A DNA stretch of 64,000 nt from DTFZ01 sp050260375 (GTDB lineage Bacteria; Bacillota; Clostridia; Christensenellales; SZUA-584). Each line of letters starts with the position of its first letter. Within the stretch, counting starts at the first letter, position 1. Positions 52,745 to 61,948 of this stretch are shown here, piece by piece. The translations under genes and the position numbers were made by a program. Below the pieces are notes generated by a model. That model had not been told where the DNA came from and searched no databases. It saw only the letters and a list, made by a program, of their open reading frames with translations. Location: NCBI GenBank assembly GCA_050260375.1, contig JBLNCA010000049.1, positions 1-64,000 on the forward strand, given 5' to 3'.

Positions 52745-53761
52745 TTGGCAAGCATTAAAGACGTGGCAAAAGCGGCGGGAGTATCGACCTCTACCGTCTC
52801 GCGCATCATCAACAACAGCCCGCTTATCTCCGCGGAGACGCGGGAAAAGACGCTTAAAGTAATGAAAGAGCTCAATTACGTGCCCAACAGCATGGCGCGG
52901 GGGCTCTCCAACCAGAAGGCGTTTACCGTGGCGCTGCTCGTGAACATATCTGAGCCCAAAGCCTACAGCAACCCGTTCTTTTACGAAGTGATACACGGCA
53001 TAGAGACGATAGTATACAACAAAGGATTGTGCCTTATTATAGCCAACCTCCAGACGTCGGTTAAGAAAGACAACATGCTGAGCTGGCTTATACACGGCAA
53101 GAGAACCCAAGGCGTGATACTTCCTTCCGCTATAGTGGATTCGCAGATGGTCAAAGAGCTTAAAAAGATAGAGTTCCCGTTCGTAGTGCTGGGCGAGCCC
53201 GCAGACTGCAGGGAGCCTATAGACTGGGTGGACATAAACAACGCGCAGGGCGGGCAGCAGGCGGTGGACCACCTGCTTAAGCAGGGCTATAAAAAAATAG
53301 CGTTTATAGGCGGAAGCCGCAAGGAAATATTCAACAGGAACCGCCTTTCAGGGTACAGGGAAGCACTCGAAGCAAACGGCATGAAGTATAACCCGGAGTA
53401 TGTGAGGGAAGGCGGCAGCTCCAAGCAGGACGGGCTGGTGATGACTCGCGAGCTGCTAGGGCTGAAAGCAAGGCCGGACGCCGTAATATGCGGCGATAAC
53501 TTCTTAAGCCTCGGCGCGATGAAGGCCGCAGCGGAAGCGGGGCTTAACATACCCGCAGACTTTGGCGTGCTTAGCTTTGATAACTTCCCTATTGCCGAAT
53601 TGGCCGAGCCGTCGCTTACCACGGTGGATATCGACGTTTTCGAGATGGGCGTGCAGGCCGCGAGCCTTCTGTTCAAGCGCATAGAGAACCCGTCAGCAAG
53701 GGAACAGCAGAGCCTTATAGCGACGCGCATAGAGGAAAGGGAATCGACCGCGAGGTCTTAA
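52745..53761 (+). CDS. LacI-family repressor (alpha-glucan region), TTG start
   Basis: This 338-residue LacI/GalR protein has the helix-turn-helix ASIKDVAKAAGVSTSTVSRI at residues 2-21, hinge YVPNSMARGLSNQ and a sugar-sensing domain. TTG 52745 gives MASIKDVA, the standard start, with GGAG eight bases upstream; GTG 52736 is less likely. The sites ATGMAAYCGGTTGCAT before GH65 and before this gene are its probable operators. It lies upstream of GH13 and ABC importer genes in the same direction. Confidence 0.93.
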   Translation: MASIKDVAKAAGVSTSTVSRIINNSPLISAETREKTLKVMKELNYVPNSMARGLSNQKAFTVALLVNISEPKAYSNPFFYEVIHGIETIVYNKGLCLIIANLQTSVKKDNMLSWLIHGKRTQGVILPSAIVDSQMVKELKKIEFPFVVLGEPADCREPIDWVDINNAQGGQQAVDHLLKQGYKKIAFIGGSRKEIFNRNRLSGYREALEANGMKYNPEYVREGGSSKQDGLVMTRELLGLKARPDAVICGDNFLSLGAMKAAAEAGLNIPADFGVLSFDNFPIAELAEPSLTTVDIDVFEMGVQAASLLFKRIENPSAREQQSLIATRIEERESTARS

Positions 53762-53789
53762 AGTACATAAAGCTTTAACGAAAGGCGCA

Positions 53790-55571
53790 ATGATGAACTC
53801 GTTTGTTTTTATGCATGATGCCGTAAGGGAATACGTATACCCCGTAGAGCGAAACAAGCTTGTGCTTAAAATAAAGTGCTCAAAAGCGGCGGGAAAGCGG
53901 TGGGAGATAGTCTACTGGAACCGGTTTTACGAGGACAAGGTAAGCCGCGCCGCTTTAAAGCACCTTGCGCGCAATAGCGAGCTTGACTGCTTTTACTGCG
54001 AGGTGGAATTCGAAGAGCCTGTAAGGTATTTAAGGTACTGCTTTGCGGCAATCGATGACAGCGGTACGGTATATTTCGGGCCTAACGGCGCAGGCAATTC
54101 CATACCAGAGCGCTGCTACGAATATCTTTACACGAACAGCCTTGATGTGTTCAAGGTGCCGGAATGGGCGCGGGGAGCCGTAGCCTATCAGATATTTCCC
54201 GAGCGCTTTTTCAACGGCGACAGTACGAACGACCCCGAAGGAACTATTGAATGGGGCGGCAAGCCTACGCGCACGAACTTCTTCGGAGGCGACCTTAAAG
54301 GAATTATAGAAAAGCTTGATTATATATGCTCGCTCGGCGCGGAGATTATCTACCTAAACCCCATATTTGCTTCGCCTTCCAACCATAAATACGACACATC
54401 CGATTATTATTCGATAGACCCTGCGTTCGGAACTCTTGACGATTTGAAGACGCTGGCGCGTGAGTGCCATAAAAGAGGAATGCGCGTGCTGCTTGACGGA
54501 GTATTCAACCACTGCGGCTTCGAGTTCGCGCCGTTTCAGGACGTATTAAAGCGCGGTGAAAAATCGAAATATAAAGATTGGTTCTATATAGAAAGTTTCC
54601 CCGTTGTCACCGACCCGCCCAATTACGAATGCGTCGGGTACTACAAGTGGATGCCGAAGATAAACTTTGCGTCACGCGAAGCGCGCGCCTATTTTTTGAA
54701 CGTAGGCCTTTACTGGATAAGGGAGGCGGGCATAGACGGATGGAGGCTCGACGTCGCGGACGAAGCGGACTTTTCATTCTGGCAGGAATTCCGCCGCGTA
54801 ATAAAGTCGGCAAAACCGGACGCGATACTCATCGGAGAGACATGGAAAGACGGCAGGGACCTCTTGCGGGGCGACGAGATGGATTCGGTTATGAACTACC
54901 TGTTCCGCGACGCGGCGGTGGACTTTTTCGCAAAGCAATGCATAAGCGCCGAAGAGTTTGACAGCCGCATAGCAGGCATGCTTTCTATATATCCGCTTAA
55001 CGTGTATCCCGTGCTGTATAACCTTATAGGCAGCCACGACACCGAGCGGTTTTTAACACTTTGCGGCAACGATAAGCGAAAAATGAAGCTCGCGGCAGCG
55101 TTTCAGATGACATTTTCCGGCATGCCGGCAGTATACTACGGCGACGAAATCGGCATGGACGGCGGCAACGACCCCGACTGCCGCAAGCCTATGAGCTGGG
55201 ATAACCCCGACGAGGATATGCTCGGGTTCTACAAGCGTATGATAGCGCTGCGAAGATCGGAATACTGCCTAAAAAACGGAGACTTTTCCACGGTGCTGTG
55301 CGGCGAAGGCTGCATAGCGTTTGCGCGGCGCTGCAACGAGGAGACAATATACGCTGCGTTCAATAACAGCGGGCAGGAAAAGGCTCTTACCGTACCTGTT
55401 TACGAGCGCGCGGGCACAACGCTGAAGAGCCTTTTGGACGGAAGTACGTTTACGTCCGAAGTTACGTCGCGCGGCTCACATTATTGCGGCGACGTTCACG
55501 AATATGAATCCGAATTCAAGCTGGTGCTGCCGGCGTACCGGCTTGATGTAATAAAAACACGGAGGAATTAA
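53790..55571 (+). CDS. GH13 alpha-glucosidase/neopullulanase-type enzyme
   Basis: This 593-residue GH13 enzyme has an N-terminal CBM34-like domain (around 1-125), a catalytic barrel beginning GAVAYQIFPERFFNGD, and a C-terminal beta domain. The catalytic residues are Asp321 (GWRLDVADE), Glu350 (GETWKD) and Asp417 (GSHDTER). No signal peptide is seen, so it acts in the cytoplasm on imported maltodextrins or cyclodextrins. AAAGG precedes ATG; the binding-protein gene starts one base after its stop. Confidence 0.92.
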   Translation: MMNSFVFMHDAVREYVYPVERNKLVLKIKCSKAAGKRWEIVYWNRFYEDKVSRAALKHLARNSELDCFYCEVEFEEPVRYLRYCFAAIDDSGTVYFGPNGAGNSIPERCYEYLYTNSLDVFKVPEWARGAVAYQIFPERFFNGDSTNDPEGTIEWGGKPTRTNFFGGDLKGIIEKLDYICSLGAEIIYLNPIFASPSNHKYDTSDYYSIDPAFGTLDDLKTLARECHKRGMRVLLDGVFNHCGFEFAPFQDVLKRGEKSKYKDWFYIESFPVVTDPPNYECVGYYKWMPKINFASREARAYFLNVGLYWIREAGIDGWRLDVADEADFSFWQEFRRVIKSAKPDAILIGETWKDGRDLLRGDEMDSVMNYLFRDAAVDFFAKQCISAEEFDSRIAGMLSIYPLNVYPVLYNLIGSHDTERFLTLCGNDKRKMKLAAAFQMTFSGMPAVYYGDEIGMDGGNDPDCRKPMSWDNPDEDMLGFYKRMIALRRSEYCLKNGDFSTVLCGEGCIAFARRCNEETIYAAFNNSGQEKALTVPVYERAGTTLKSLLDGSTFTSEVTSRGSHYCGDVHEYESEFKLVLPAYRLDVIKTRRN

Positions 55572-55572
55572 C

Positions 55573-56904
55573 ATGAAGAAAGGTACTGGTATAAAAGTAA
55601 TTTCTGTACTGCTTGCCTTGCTTTTTACCGTGGTCTTTGCGGGCTGCCAGCAGCCTGCAGCAACCGAGTCTCCAAGCCCTGCGGTGAGCCCTGAGAAATC
55701 GGAAGCCCCGCCGGCGACGGAGCAGCCTTCGGAAGCACCGGCGGAAGAGGTGACAATAGAGTTTTGGCACAACTACGACGCGGGTGCGGGACAGATCGAC
55801 GTGCTGGAAGACCTTATAGCGCAGTTTGAGTCGGAAAACAGCGGTATTAAGGTTAACCACGTGTATCTCGAATGGCAGGCGCTGAAGGACAACGTAGTGG
55901 CGGGAGCGACTACCGGAGTGCTTCCCGACGTGCTCAGAGGCGACATAGGTTTTGTTCCGCAGTTCCAAAGCCTCAACGTGCTCTTTGAAATGAGCTCGCT
56001 GCCCGATTACGCCGAATTTGCCGCGAAAGTGCTCGAAGCGCCCAACAGCAGCGCCAAGATGGGAGATAAGTTCTATGGGCTTGCGGCTAACACGAACACC
56101 AAGATATTGTTCTACAACAAGGACATGTTTGACGCGGAGGGCATATCCGTGCCTAAAACCCAGGACGAAATGTGGGAAGCCGCAAAGAAGCTGAGCAAAG
56201 GAAGCGTGGTAGGTTTCGTTGAAGCCTGGACGGGCGTCTGGAACGTAGGCCAGTACATATGGAGCAACGGAGGAGACGTGCTCGCGCCCGATTACAGCAC
56301 GGCGCAAGGGTATATAAACGGAGACGCTGCGGTGGCCGTTATACAGAATCTTGCCGACCTTTATAAGGAAAAAGCGCTGACCGGCCCGACGCTCGACCCG
56401 GGCGCACTCGGAGATACTGACGGCTGGGCCGCAGGACAGTACGCTATGGAAATAGACGGGCCGTGGCGCGCTACCGAGATGGAAAAGGCCAAAATAAACT
56501 ACGGAGCCGTGCAGATGCCTCCGGGTTCAACCGGTTCGGTGGGAGTGCTGGGAGGAGAAGATTTCATGATGTTTAAGACCTCCGACGCAGCGCATCAGGA
56601 AGCCGCATGGAAGTTCATAAAATTCATGGCCGGCAAGGAAGCGCAGATCGCTATGGCCAAGGTGGGCCAGATGCCCGTAAACATCGAGGCTATAGAGGAC
56701 CCGGCGCTGCTCGACGTTATGCCTCTGCTTCCCGTGTTCGCCGACGCATTGAAGACCGCCAAAGCCCGTCCGGTAACTCCCAAGTGGGGAGACATGGAAA
56801 ACATAATAGCGACGAAGGTGGCCGAAGCGATAACCGGGCAGAAGAAAGTGCAGGACGCGCTGGACGAAGCCGCGGCTGAAATAGACGCGCTTATAAAGGG
56901 CTAA
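55573..56904 (+). CDS. Sugar ABC transporter binding lipoprotein (MalE-like)
   Basis: This 443-residue extracellular binding protein has a lipoprotein signal with lipobox VFAGC (Cys25), a Pro/Ser/Glu-rich linker (around 27-58) and a type-I solute-binding domain (VTIEFWHNYDAGAGQ; GVLGGEDFMMFK). Position between GH13 and permease genes suggests maltodextrins as ligand. GGAGG precedes ATG, overlapping the end of the GH13 gene. Two hairpins (56917-56942 and 56953-56973) follow and may lower expression of the permeases. Confidence 0.9.
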   Translation: MKKGTGIKVISVLLALLFTVVFAGCQQPAATESPSPAVSPEKSEAPPATEQPSEAPAEEVTIEFWHNYDAGAGQIDVLEDLIAQFESENSGIKVNHVYLEWQALKDNVVAGATTGVLPDVLRGDIGFVPQFQSLNVLFEMSSLPDYAEFAAKVLEAPNSSAKMGDKFYGLAANTNTKILFYNKDMFDAEGISVPKTQDEMWEAAKKLSKGSVVGFVEAWTGVWNVGQYIWSNGGDVLAPDYSTAQGYINGDAAVAVIQNLADLYKEKALTGPTLDPGALGDTDGWAAGQYAMEIDGPWRATEMEKAKINYGAVQMPPGSTGSVGVLGGEDFMMFKTSDAAHQEAAWKFIKFMAGKEAQIAMAKVGQMPVNIEAIEDPALLDVMPLLPVFADALKTAKARPVTPKWGDMENIIATKVAEAITGQKKVQDALDEAAAEIDALIKG

Positions 56905-56916
56905 AAAGTGTATGCT

Positions 56917-56942
56917 CGGGAGGGGCGGCAGCGCTCCTCCCG
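56917..56942 (+). other. Stable GC-rich stem-loop after the binding-protein gene
   Basis: An 11-bp stem CGGGAGGGGCG/CGCTCCTCCCG with loop GCAG and no T run. It is likely a 3' stabiliser or a weak terminator, common after binding-protein genes. Confidence 0.7.
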
Positions 56943-56952
56943 GAGAATACAC

Positions 56953-56973
56953 AGGAAACCGAAGTTTCCTTTT
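56953..56973 (+). terminator. Short hairpin with T run
   Basis: AGGAAAC, loop CGAA, GTTTCCT, then TTT; a weak or partial terminator before the permease genes. Confidence 0.5.
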
Positions 56974-57064
56974 GGGGTATGGAAACATTATATCAAAAGC
57001 ACAGCGGCTTTTGCAGCAAAAAATGATTTCCCGAAGCTTATTGCTTTTAGGGCGTGCTTAATGC

Positions 57065-57222
57065 CGGGGTCCCCGCAAAGCTAAGGCTTTGCGGGGTGAT
57101 AAACGGGGTCCCCGCAAAGCTAAGGCTTTGTGGGGTGATAAACGGGGTCCCCGCAAAGCCAAAGCTTTGTGGAGTGTTAAATGGGGTCCCCATGAAACCG
57201 AAGGTTTTATGGGGTGATAGAC
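57065..57222 (+). repeat. Four tandem GGGG-type palindromes, copies I1-I4
   Basis: Units 57065-57103, 57104-57142 and 57143-57181 (39 bp each) and 57182-57222. The stems are GCAAAGC/GCTTTGC, GCAAAGC/GCTTTGT, GCAAAGC/GCTTTGT and ATGAAACC/GGTTTTAT. The last unit has a wholly different stem that still pairs. The array is in the plus orientation and ends at the G-rich ribosome binding site of the permease gene. Confidence 0.95.
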
Positions 57223-57237
57223 GGGGGGGTGATGAGT

Positions 57238-58155
57238 ATGAAGATTTTTCATGACGGCAGGGGATTCTTCCGGAAGAAGGACAATGTAAGGATGCTTGCA
57301 TTCCTTCTGCCCGGGCTTATTGTCATCGCCCTGTTTACGTTCTATCCGATAATAAAGATGTTTGTTATGAGCTTCTTCGACTGGAAGATAGGCTACGACC
57401 AGGTTTCAACTTTTGTGGGGCTGGAAAATTACCGCGAGGTGTTTTCCGACCCTACGGCGGGAATGGCCATAGCAAACACGCTTTTCTATGCGGCGATTAC
57501 CGTACCGCTGCAGATAGTAATAGGGTTGCTCGTTGCGCTGCTGATAAACGGTATAAAGAAGTTTTCGGTGACTTTCAGGCTGCTTTACTATCTGCCCGTC
57601 ATAACGTCGTGGGTTGTCGTGGCGCTGCTTTTCAGGTACATATTCAGCAATCATGGCCTGTTAAACTATATTATAACCGACGTGTTCCATTGGACGGACA
57701 AACCTGTCGGCTGGCTCAGCACTAGGTGGCCGGCGCTGAGCGCGACGACGCTGCTCGGCATATGGAAAGGCATAGGATGGAACATGGTCATATTCCTCGC
57801 GGCGCTGCAGGCAGTACCCCGCGAGTACTACGAAGCCGCCTCTATAGACGGGCTTAACGGGCCGCAGAAGTTCTTCAGGATAACGCTGCCCAATATAAAG
57901 GGAACGATACTGTTCGCGCTCGTTATGCTGATAATAGGTGCTTTCAACACATACACTCCGATTGCCGTAATAACGGGGGGCAACCCCGCGCACCAGACGG
58001 AGGTTGCGCTTACGTGGATATACAATCAGACTTTCAACGCCACGGATAAGATGGGCTACGCGGCCGCGCTGTCGTTCATACTTACGGCGATAATTGCCGT
58101 GATGGCTGTTATACTATTCCGCATACTCCGACCGGAGAAGGAGGCAAAACAATGA
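57238..58155 (+). CDS. Sugar ABC transporter permease (MalF-like)
   Basis: This 305-residue permease has six transmembrane segments and the EAA loop AASIDGLNGPQKFFRITLP (around 207-225) that docks on the ATPase. ATG 57238, seven bases after GGGGGGGT, gives MKIFHDGRGFF; the frame from GTG 57214 begins inside the palindromic repeat. It ends with a 4-bp overlap with the MalG-like gene. Confidence 0.9.
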   Translation: MKIFHDGRGFFRKKDNVRMLAFLLPGLIVIALFTFYPIIKMFVMSFFDWKIGYDQVSTFVGLENYREVFSDPTAGMAIANTLFYAAITVPLQIVIGLLVALLINGIKKFSVTFRLLYYLPVITSWVVVALLFRYIFSNHGLLNYIITDVFHWTDKPVGWLSTRWPALSATTLLGIWKGIGWNMVIFLAALQAVPREYYEAASIDGLNGPQKFFRITLPNIKGTILFALVMLIIGAFNTYTPIAVITGGNPAHQTEVALTWIYNQTFNATDKMGYAAALSFILTAIIAVMAVILFRILRPEKEAKQ

Positions 58156-59021
58156 AAAGGAAACCGCAAAGCTTTGTAAGGAACAAAAAGATGCTGTCGT
58201 ATCCTCTGCTGCTCCGGTATCTGCTTTTGCTGCTCGGCCTGTCGGTGATGGTTACGCCGATGGTGTATATGGTAACTTCGTCGCTGCGCCCTAACGGCAT
58301 GACGTTTCAATACCCGCCGCAGATACTTCCCGGCGGTGAGATGACGCTGGAAAACTACGAGTACGTGCTGATGCGTCAGAACTTCTTTACGTATCTCGGC
58401 AACACGGTATTTGTCGCCACGGCCACGACATTGCTGTCGGCGCTTATATCCTCTATGCTCGCGTACTGCATATCGCGCTTCCGGTTTCCCGGAAGGAACG
58501 TACTGTACGGCGTGATAATAACCACGATGCTCATTCCGGGGCTTGCGATGATCGTTCCGCAGTTTGAGCTGGCGTTTACTTTCAAGCTTATCAACAACCT
58601 GTGGGGAGTGATATTCTTTTACACGGCATGGGTGACTCCTTTTTCGACGTTCCTTATAAAAGGCTTTATAGACAACATACCGAAAGAGCTCGACGAGGCG
58701 ATACACATGGACGGCGGTACGGCGTTTACTATATACAGGAGAGTAATCGTGCCCATGGCGTCGCCTTCGATAGCCGCCGTCAGCATATTCAACTTCCTTT
58801 ACGCGTTTGAAGAGCTGGGGTGGTCGCAGAAGATACTGCAGTCCGATTCGCTCCGCACGCTGCCCGTGGCGCTGACGCAGTTCTTTCAGGCGCACAACAG
58901 GACGGACTGGGGATATGTTTTCGCGATGACGTGCCTTTCGATGGTGCCCGTAATAGTGCTGTACGTGCTGCTGCAGCGGTACTTTATTTCCGGGCTTTCA
59001 TCCGGCGCGGTGAAGGGCTGA
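58152..59021 (+). CDS. Sugar ABC transporter permease (MalG-like)
   Basis: This 289-residue permease has six transmembrane segments and the EAA loop DEAIHMDGGTAFTIYRRVIV (around 190-209). It forms the channel with the preceding MalF-like protein. A GGAGAAGGAGG-like sequence lies before the ATG, which overlaps the stop of the preceding gene. Confidence 0.92.
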   Translation: MKRKPQSFVRNKKMLSYPLLLRYLLLLLGLSVMVTPMVYMVTSSLRPNGMTFQYPPQILPGGEMTLENYEYVLMRQNFFTYLGNTVFVATATTLLSALISSMLAYCISRFRFPGRNVLYGVIITTMLIPGLAMIVPQFELAFTFKLINNLWGVIFFYTAWVTPFSTFLIKGFIDNIPKELDEAIHMDGGTAFTIYRRVIVPMASPSIAAVSIFNFLYAFEELGWSQKILQSDSLRTLPVALTQFFQAHNRTDWGYVFAMTCLSMVPVIVLYVLLQRYFISGLSSGAVKG

Positions 59022-59055
59022 CAAGCGCTAAAAGATTTAAGCGATATGGAGGATT

Positions 59056-60180
59056 ATGGCGATGGGCAATGTCGTTTTAAAGCACGTATATAAGGAGTAT
59101 GAAAAAGGGGTGCAGGCCGTTTCCGACTTTTCCCTTGAGACGGGAGAGAACGAGTTTATCGTGCTCGTCGGGCCTTCCGGGTGCGGAAAGTCGACGACGC
59201 TGCGCATGATAGCAGGGCTCGAAGATATAACGGCCGGGGAAATCTACATAGACGGGCGGCTTGTCAACAACGTGGAGCCAAAGAACAGGGACATAGCGAT
59301 GGTGTTTCAAAACTACGCGCTTTACCCGCATATGACGGTGTTTCAGAATATAGCGCTCAGCCTGCAGATAAGAAAATTTCCCAAGGACGAGATAAAACAG
59401 CGGGTGGAGGACGTGGCAAAAAAGCTCGATATCTACCCTCTGCTTAAAAAGAAGCCCCGCGCGCTCTCGGGCGGGCAGCGCCAGCGCGTGGCGTTGGGCA
59501 GGGCGATAGTAAGGAACCCCAAGGTATTCCTGCTGGATGAACCGCTATCCAACCTTGACGCGCAGCTGCGCGCACAGATGAGGACCGAGATAATAAAGCT
59601 GCACAACCAGCTCGGCACAACGTTCATATACGTTACTCACGACCAGACGGAAGCGATGACGATGGCCACGAAGATTGTCGTAATGAAGGACGGCAGGATA
59701 CAGCAGATTGACAGCCCGCACGAGCTGTACGAGCAGCCATGCAACATGTTCGTCGCGGGGTTTATAGGCACGCCGAAGATGAACTTTTTAAACGTTCGGG
59801 TCGTCCGCAGCGGAGAAGAATACATGCTCGAAACGGCGGGAACAACGCTGCCTCTGCCGCATAGCGAGCTCTACGGCGCGCTTGAGCAATATATAGGAAA
59901 GACGATAGTTTTGGGCATACGCCCCGAGCATATATATCCCGCTCAAACCGCGAACGCAGCGAACGGCTACGCGATAGAGCCCGAAATAGACGTCGCCGAG
60001 CTCATGGGTGCGGAAACGTATCTTCATTTCACTATGGGGGGAGAGGATATAACCGCGCGCGTCGCGTCGTCGTGCAGCCTTCAGGCGGGAAAGCGCGTAA
60101 GCCTCGTGATAGATACAGGCAGGTTATATTTGTTCGATAAGGATACGGAAAACAGGATCATGCCAGCAGACGGTCAATAA
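59056..60180 (+). CDS. msmX: MsmX/UgpC-type sugar ABC transporter ATPase
   Basis: This 374-residue ATPase has Walker A GPSGCGKSTTLRM (around 37-49), signature LSGGQRQRVALGRA (around 134-147), Walker B FLLDEPLSNLD (around 156-166) and the C-terminal OB-like regulatory domain (GIRPEHIYPA). Such ATPases often serve several sugar importers, so it may also drive the second system starting at 61949. GGAGG precedes ATG. Its last 23 bases overlap the convergent beta-phosphoglucomutase gene. Confidence 0.94.
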   Translation: MAMGNVVLKHVYKEYEKGVQAVSDFSLETGENEFIVLVGPSGCGKSTTLRMIAGLEDITAGEIYIDGRLVNNVEPKNRDIAMVFQNYALYPHMTVFQNIALSLQIRKFPKDEIKQRVEDVAKKLDIYPLLKKKPRALSGGQRQRVALGRAIVRNPKVFLLDEPLSNLDAQLRAQMRTEIIKLHNQLGTTFIYVTHDQTEAMTMATKIVVMKDGRIQQIDSPHELYEQPCNMFVAGFIGTPKMNFLNVRVVRSGEEYMLETAGTTLPLPHSELYGALEQYIGKTIVLGIRPEHIYPAQTANAANGYAIEPEIDVAELMGAETYLHFTMGGEDITARVASSCSLQAGKRVSLVIDTGRLYLFDKDTENRIMPADGQ

Positions 60181-60817
60181 ATGCAATATCGACGTCGCTG
60201 AGGCTAGCGCATACTATATCCGCATCCTTGAGCAGCTCTTTTTCGCCTATGCCGACCGCAAACATGCCCGCCGCTTTGATGGCGGTTATTCCGGCGGGAG
60301 CATCCTCAATACCTACGCAGCTTCTGCTGTCGAACGAGAAGTGCTTCGCCGCCGCAAGGAATATATCGGGCGCTGGCTTTGCGTTTTTAACGGAGGCTGG
60401 GTCAGCTATATAATCAAAATAGTCCAGTATTTTCATGTTTTTCAGCAGCATGCCCGAGTTCTTTGACACGCTGCCAAGAGCTATTTTAATACCGCTGCGC
60501 TTTAATAACTCCAATAGTTCGATCGCGCCGGGGGCAAGGTTTCTTTCGTCGAATCTGGATATCATGTCCACGTATATGCTGTTTTTCTGCCGGGCAAGCT
60601 CCTCTTTTTCCTTTGCCGAAAACCTTGCGGACATGCCTATGTCTTTAAGCACCAGCTCGAGCGATTCCATCCTCGATATGCCCTTTACCTTATCGTATAT
60701 GCCGGGGGACAGCTTGCGTCCCAGCTTTTTGGCCAGCTCGGCCCACGCAAGATAATGCTCTCTGCTCGAAGACGTAAGTACGCCGTCCAGATCGAATATC
60801 ACCGCTTTAATGTTCAT
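60158..60817 (-). CDS. pgmB: Beta-phosphoglucomutase
   Basis: This 219-residue HAD-superfamily enzyme has the nucleophile motif FDLDGVLTSSSREHYLAW (Asp8, acid/base Asp10), LGSVSKNSG (around 115) and GIEDAPAGITAIKAAGM (around 170-186), as in beta-phosphoglucomutases. It converts beta-glucose-1-phosphate, the expected GH65 product, to glucose-6-phosphate. GGAGG precedes ATG. It overlaps the ATPase gene tail to tail. Confidence 0.9.
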   Translation of the reverse strand: MNIKAVIFDLDGVLTSSSREHYLAWAELAKKLGRKLSPGIYDKVKGISRMESLELVLKDIGMSARFSAKEKEELARQKNSIYVDMISRFDERNLAPGAIELLELLKRSGIKIALGSVSKNSGMLLKNMKILDYFDYIADPASVKNAKPAPDIFLAAAKHFSFDSRSCVGIEDAPAGITAIKAAGMFAVGIGEKELLKDADIVCASLSDVDIAFIDRLLA

Positions 60818-60866
60818 GCTTTACCTCCGGCAAAATTAGTCGGTTCGCTGCCCAATAGCGCGCCTC

Positions 60867-61604
60867 TCAGCCCAGAGGCCGCCGGTACCAATTCGGCGTC
60901 ACCCCGAGGTATCTTTTGAACGTTTTTATGTAATAGCTCTGCGAACAAAAATGGAACTTGTTAGCTATGGCTGCAAGCGGCATGTCCGTGTATTTAATGT
61001 AGTACATAGACTCTTCAACTTTCCGCTTGAGTATATACTCAAACAGCGATATGCCCACTTCCTTTTTAAACAGCGAAGAAAGGTAGTTGGGATGAACGAA
61101 CACCTTCTCGGCAAGCTGCGCAAGCGTTATCTTTTCGGTAAGGGATTGGTTTACGTTGTTTATCGTGTGCAGCACTATGTTGGAATACTTGGAATCGTTG
61201 ACGTCGTTCACCATATCGCAGTACGCCTTGAGCATTTCGGACTCCAGCCGGGTAAGCTCAGCCTCTGTCGAAGCGCGCTCTATAGCGTTTATGAACGTAT
61301 CGCTTAAAGTAAAAGCCTCCTCGGGGAGCGAGCCGGCCTCTATAGCGGCTCTCGCGTAAAGCGTGCACGAGCAGATGATGGAGTTTTTTAGTGAGCGCAG
61401 CGGGTCGTCCGCGAGCTGGGCGCGCTGCTGCTTGTTGGTTTCGATAAGAAGGCGCTGGGCGTTCTTGTTATCCCCTTTTTTTATCATGTCTATCATCTCG
61501 CGCTCAAGGAAGTAAGGGGGATGGATATACATTGTGTCAAGGTTTCGCGACTTCATCCAATGGAAATCCTTATCTATTATATTGTACCCGGACGTATAAT
61601 TCAA
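60867..61604 (-). CDS. AraC-family regulator
   Basis: This 245-residue protein has an all-helical N-terminal region of unknown family (around 1-140) and a C-terminal AraC domain with two helix-turn-helix units (around 148-243: KITLAQLAEKVFVHPNYLSSLFKKE, given in part, and ESMYYIKYTDMPLAAIANKF). It is transcribed away from the second binding-protein gene and is its probable activator. No cupin domain is evident; the N terminus resembles those of regulators fused to helical sensor domains. Confidence 0.88.
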   Translation of the reverse strand: MNYTSGYNIIDKDFHWMKSRNLDTMYIHPPYFLEREMIDMIKKGDNKNAQRLLIETNKQQRAQLADDPLRSLKNSIICSCTLYARAAIEAGSLPEEAFTLSDTFINAIERASTEAELTRLESEMLKAYCDMVNDVNDSKYSNIVLHTINNVNQSLTEKITLAQLAEKVFVHPNYLSSLFKKEVGISLFEYILKRKVEESMYYIKYTDMPLAAIANKFHFCSQSYYIKTFKRYLGVTPNWYRRPLG

Positions 61605-61948
61605 AGCGCGCCTCCCATATCGCTTCGTTTGAGTATTAAAATGTTAATATTATTCCGCAGGAAAAAGCATTGTATCAATATATTAATAGTACTATATATA
61701 TTATAACGCATATCCGGTAAAAAAGTAATTAAAACTTTTAAAATACGATAATTATCAGAAAAACCAGATATTACGTCGAAAAATATTAACATTAAACTCC
61801 GCAATAACATATTAATATCATTACATTATAGTGAATATACTTAAATACAAATACTGTTTATATGAAGTATAATTGGTATGCTTAATATCCGGTACGCACG
61901 GAATTTTGTACCGCAACCCAAAACATTAAAATTAAAGGAGTGTGTAAC
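61605..61948. promoter_or_regulatory. Divergent AT-rich control region
   Basis: About 340 bp between the AraC gene and the second binding-protein gene. It holds a TATAAT at 61868-61873 with no good -35, as expected for an activator-dependent promoter, and an AAAGGAG ribosome binding site (61934-61940). No clear pair of AraC half-sites could be assigned. Confidence 0.5.
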
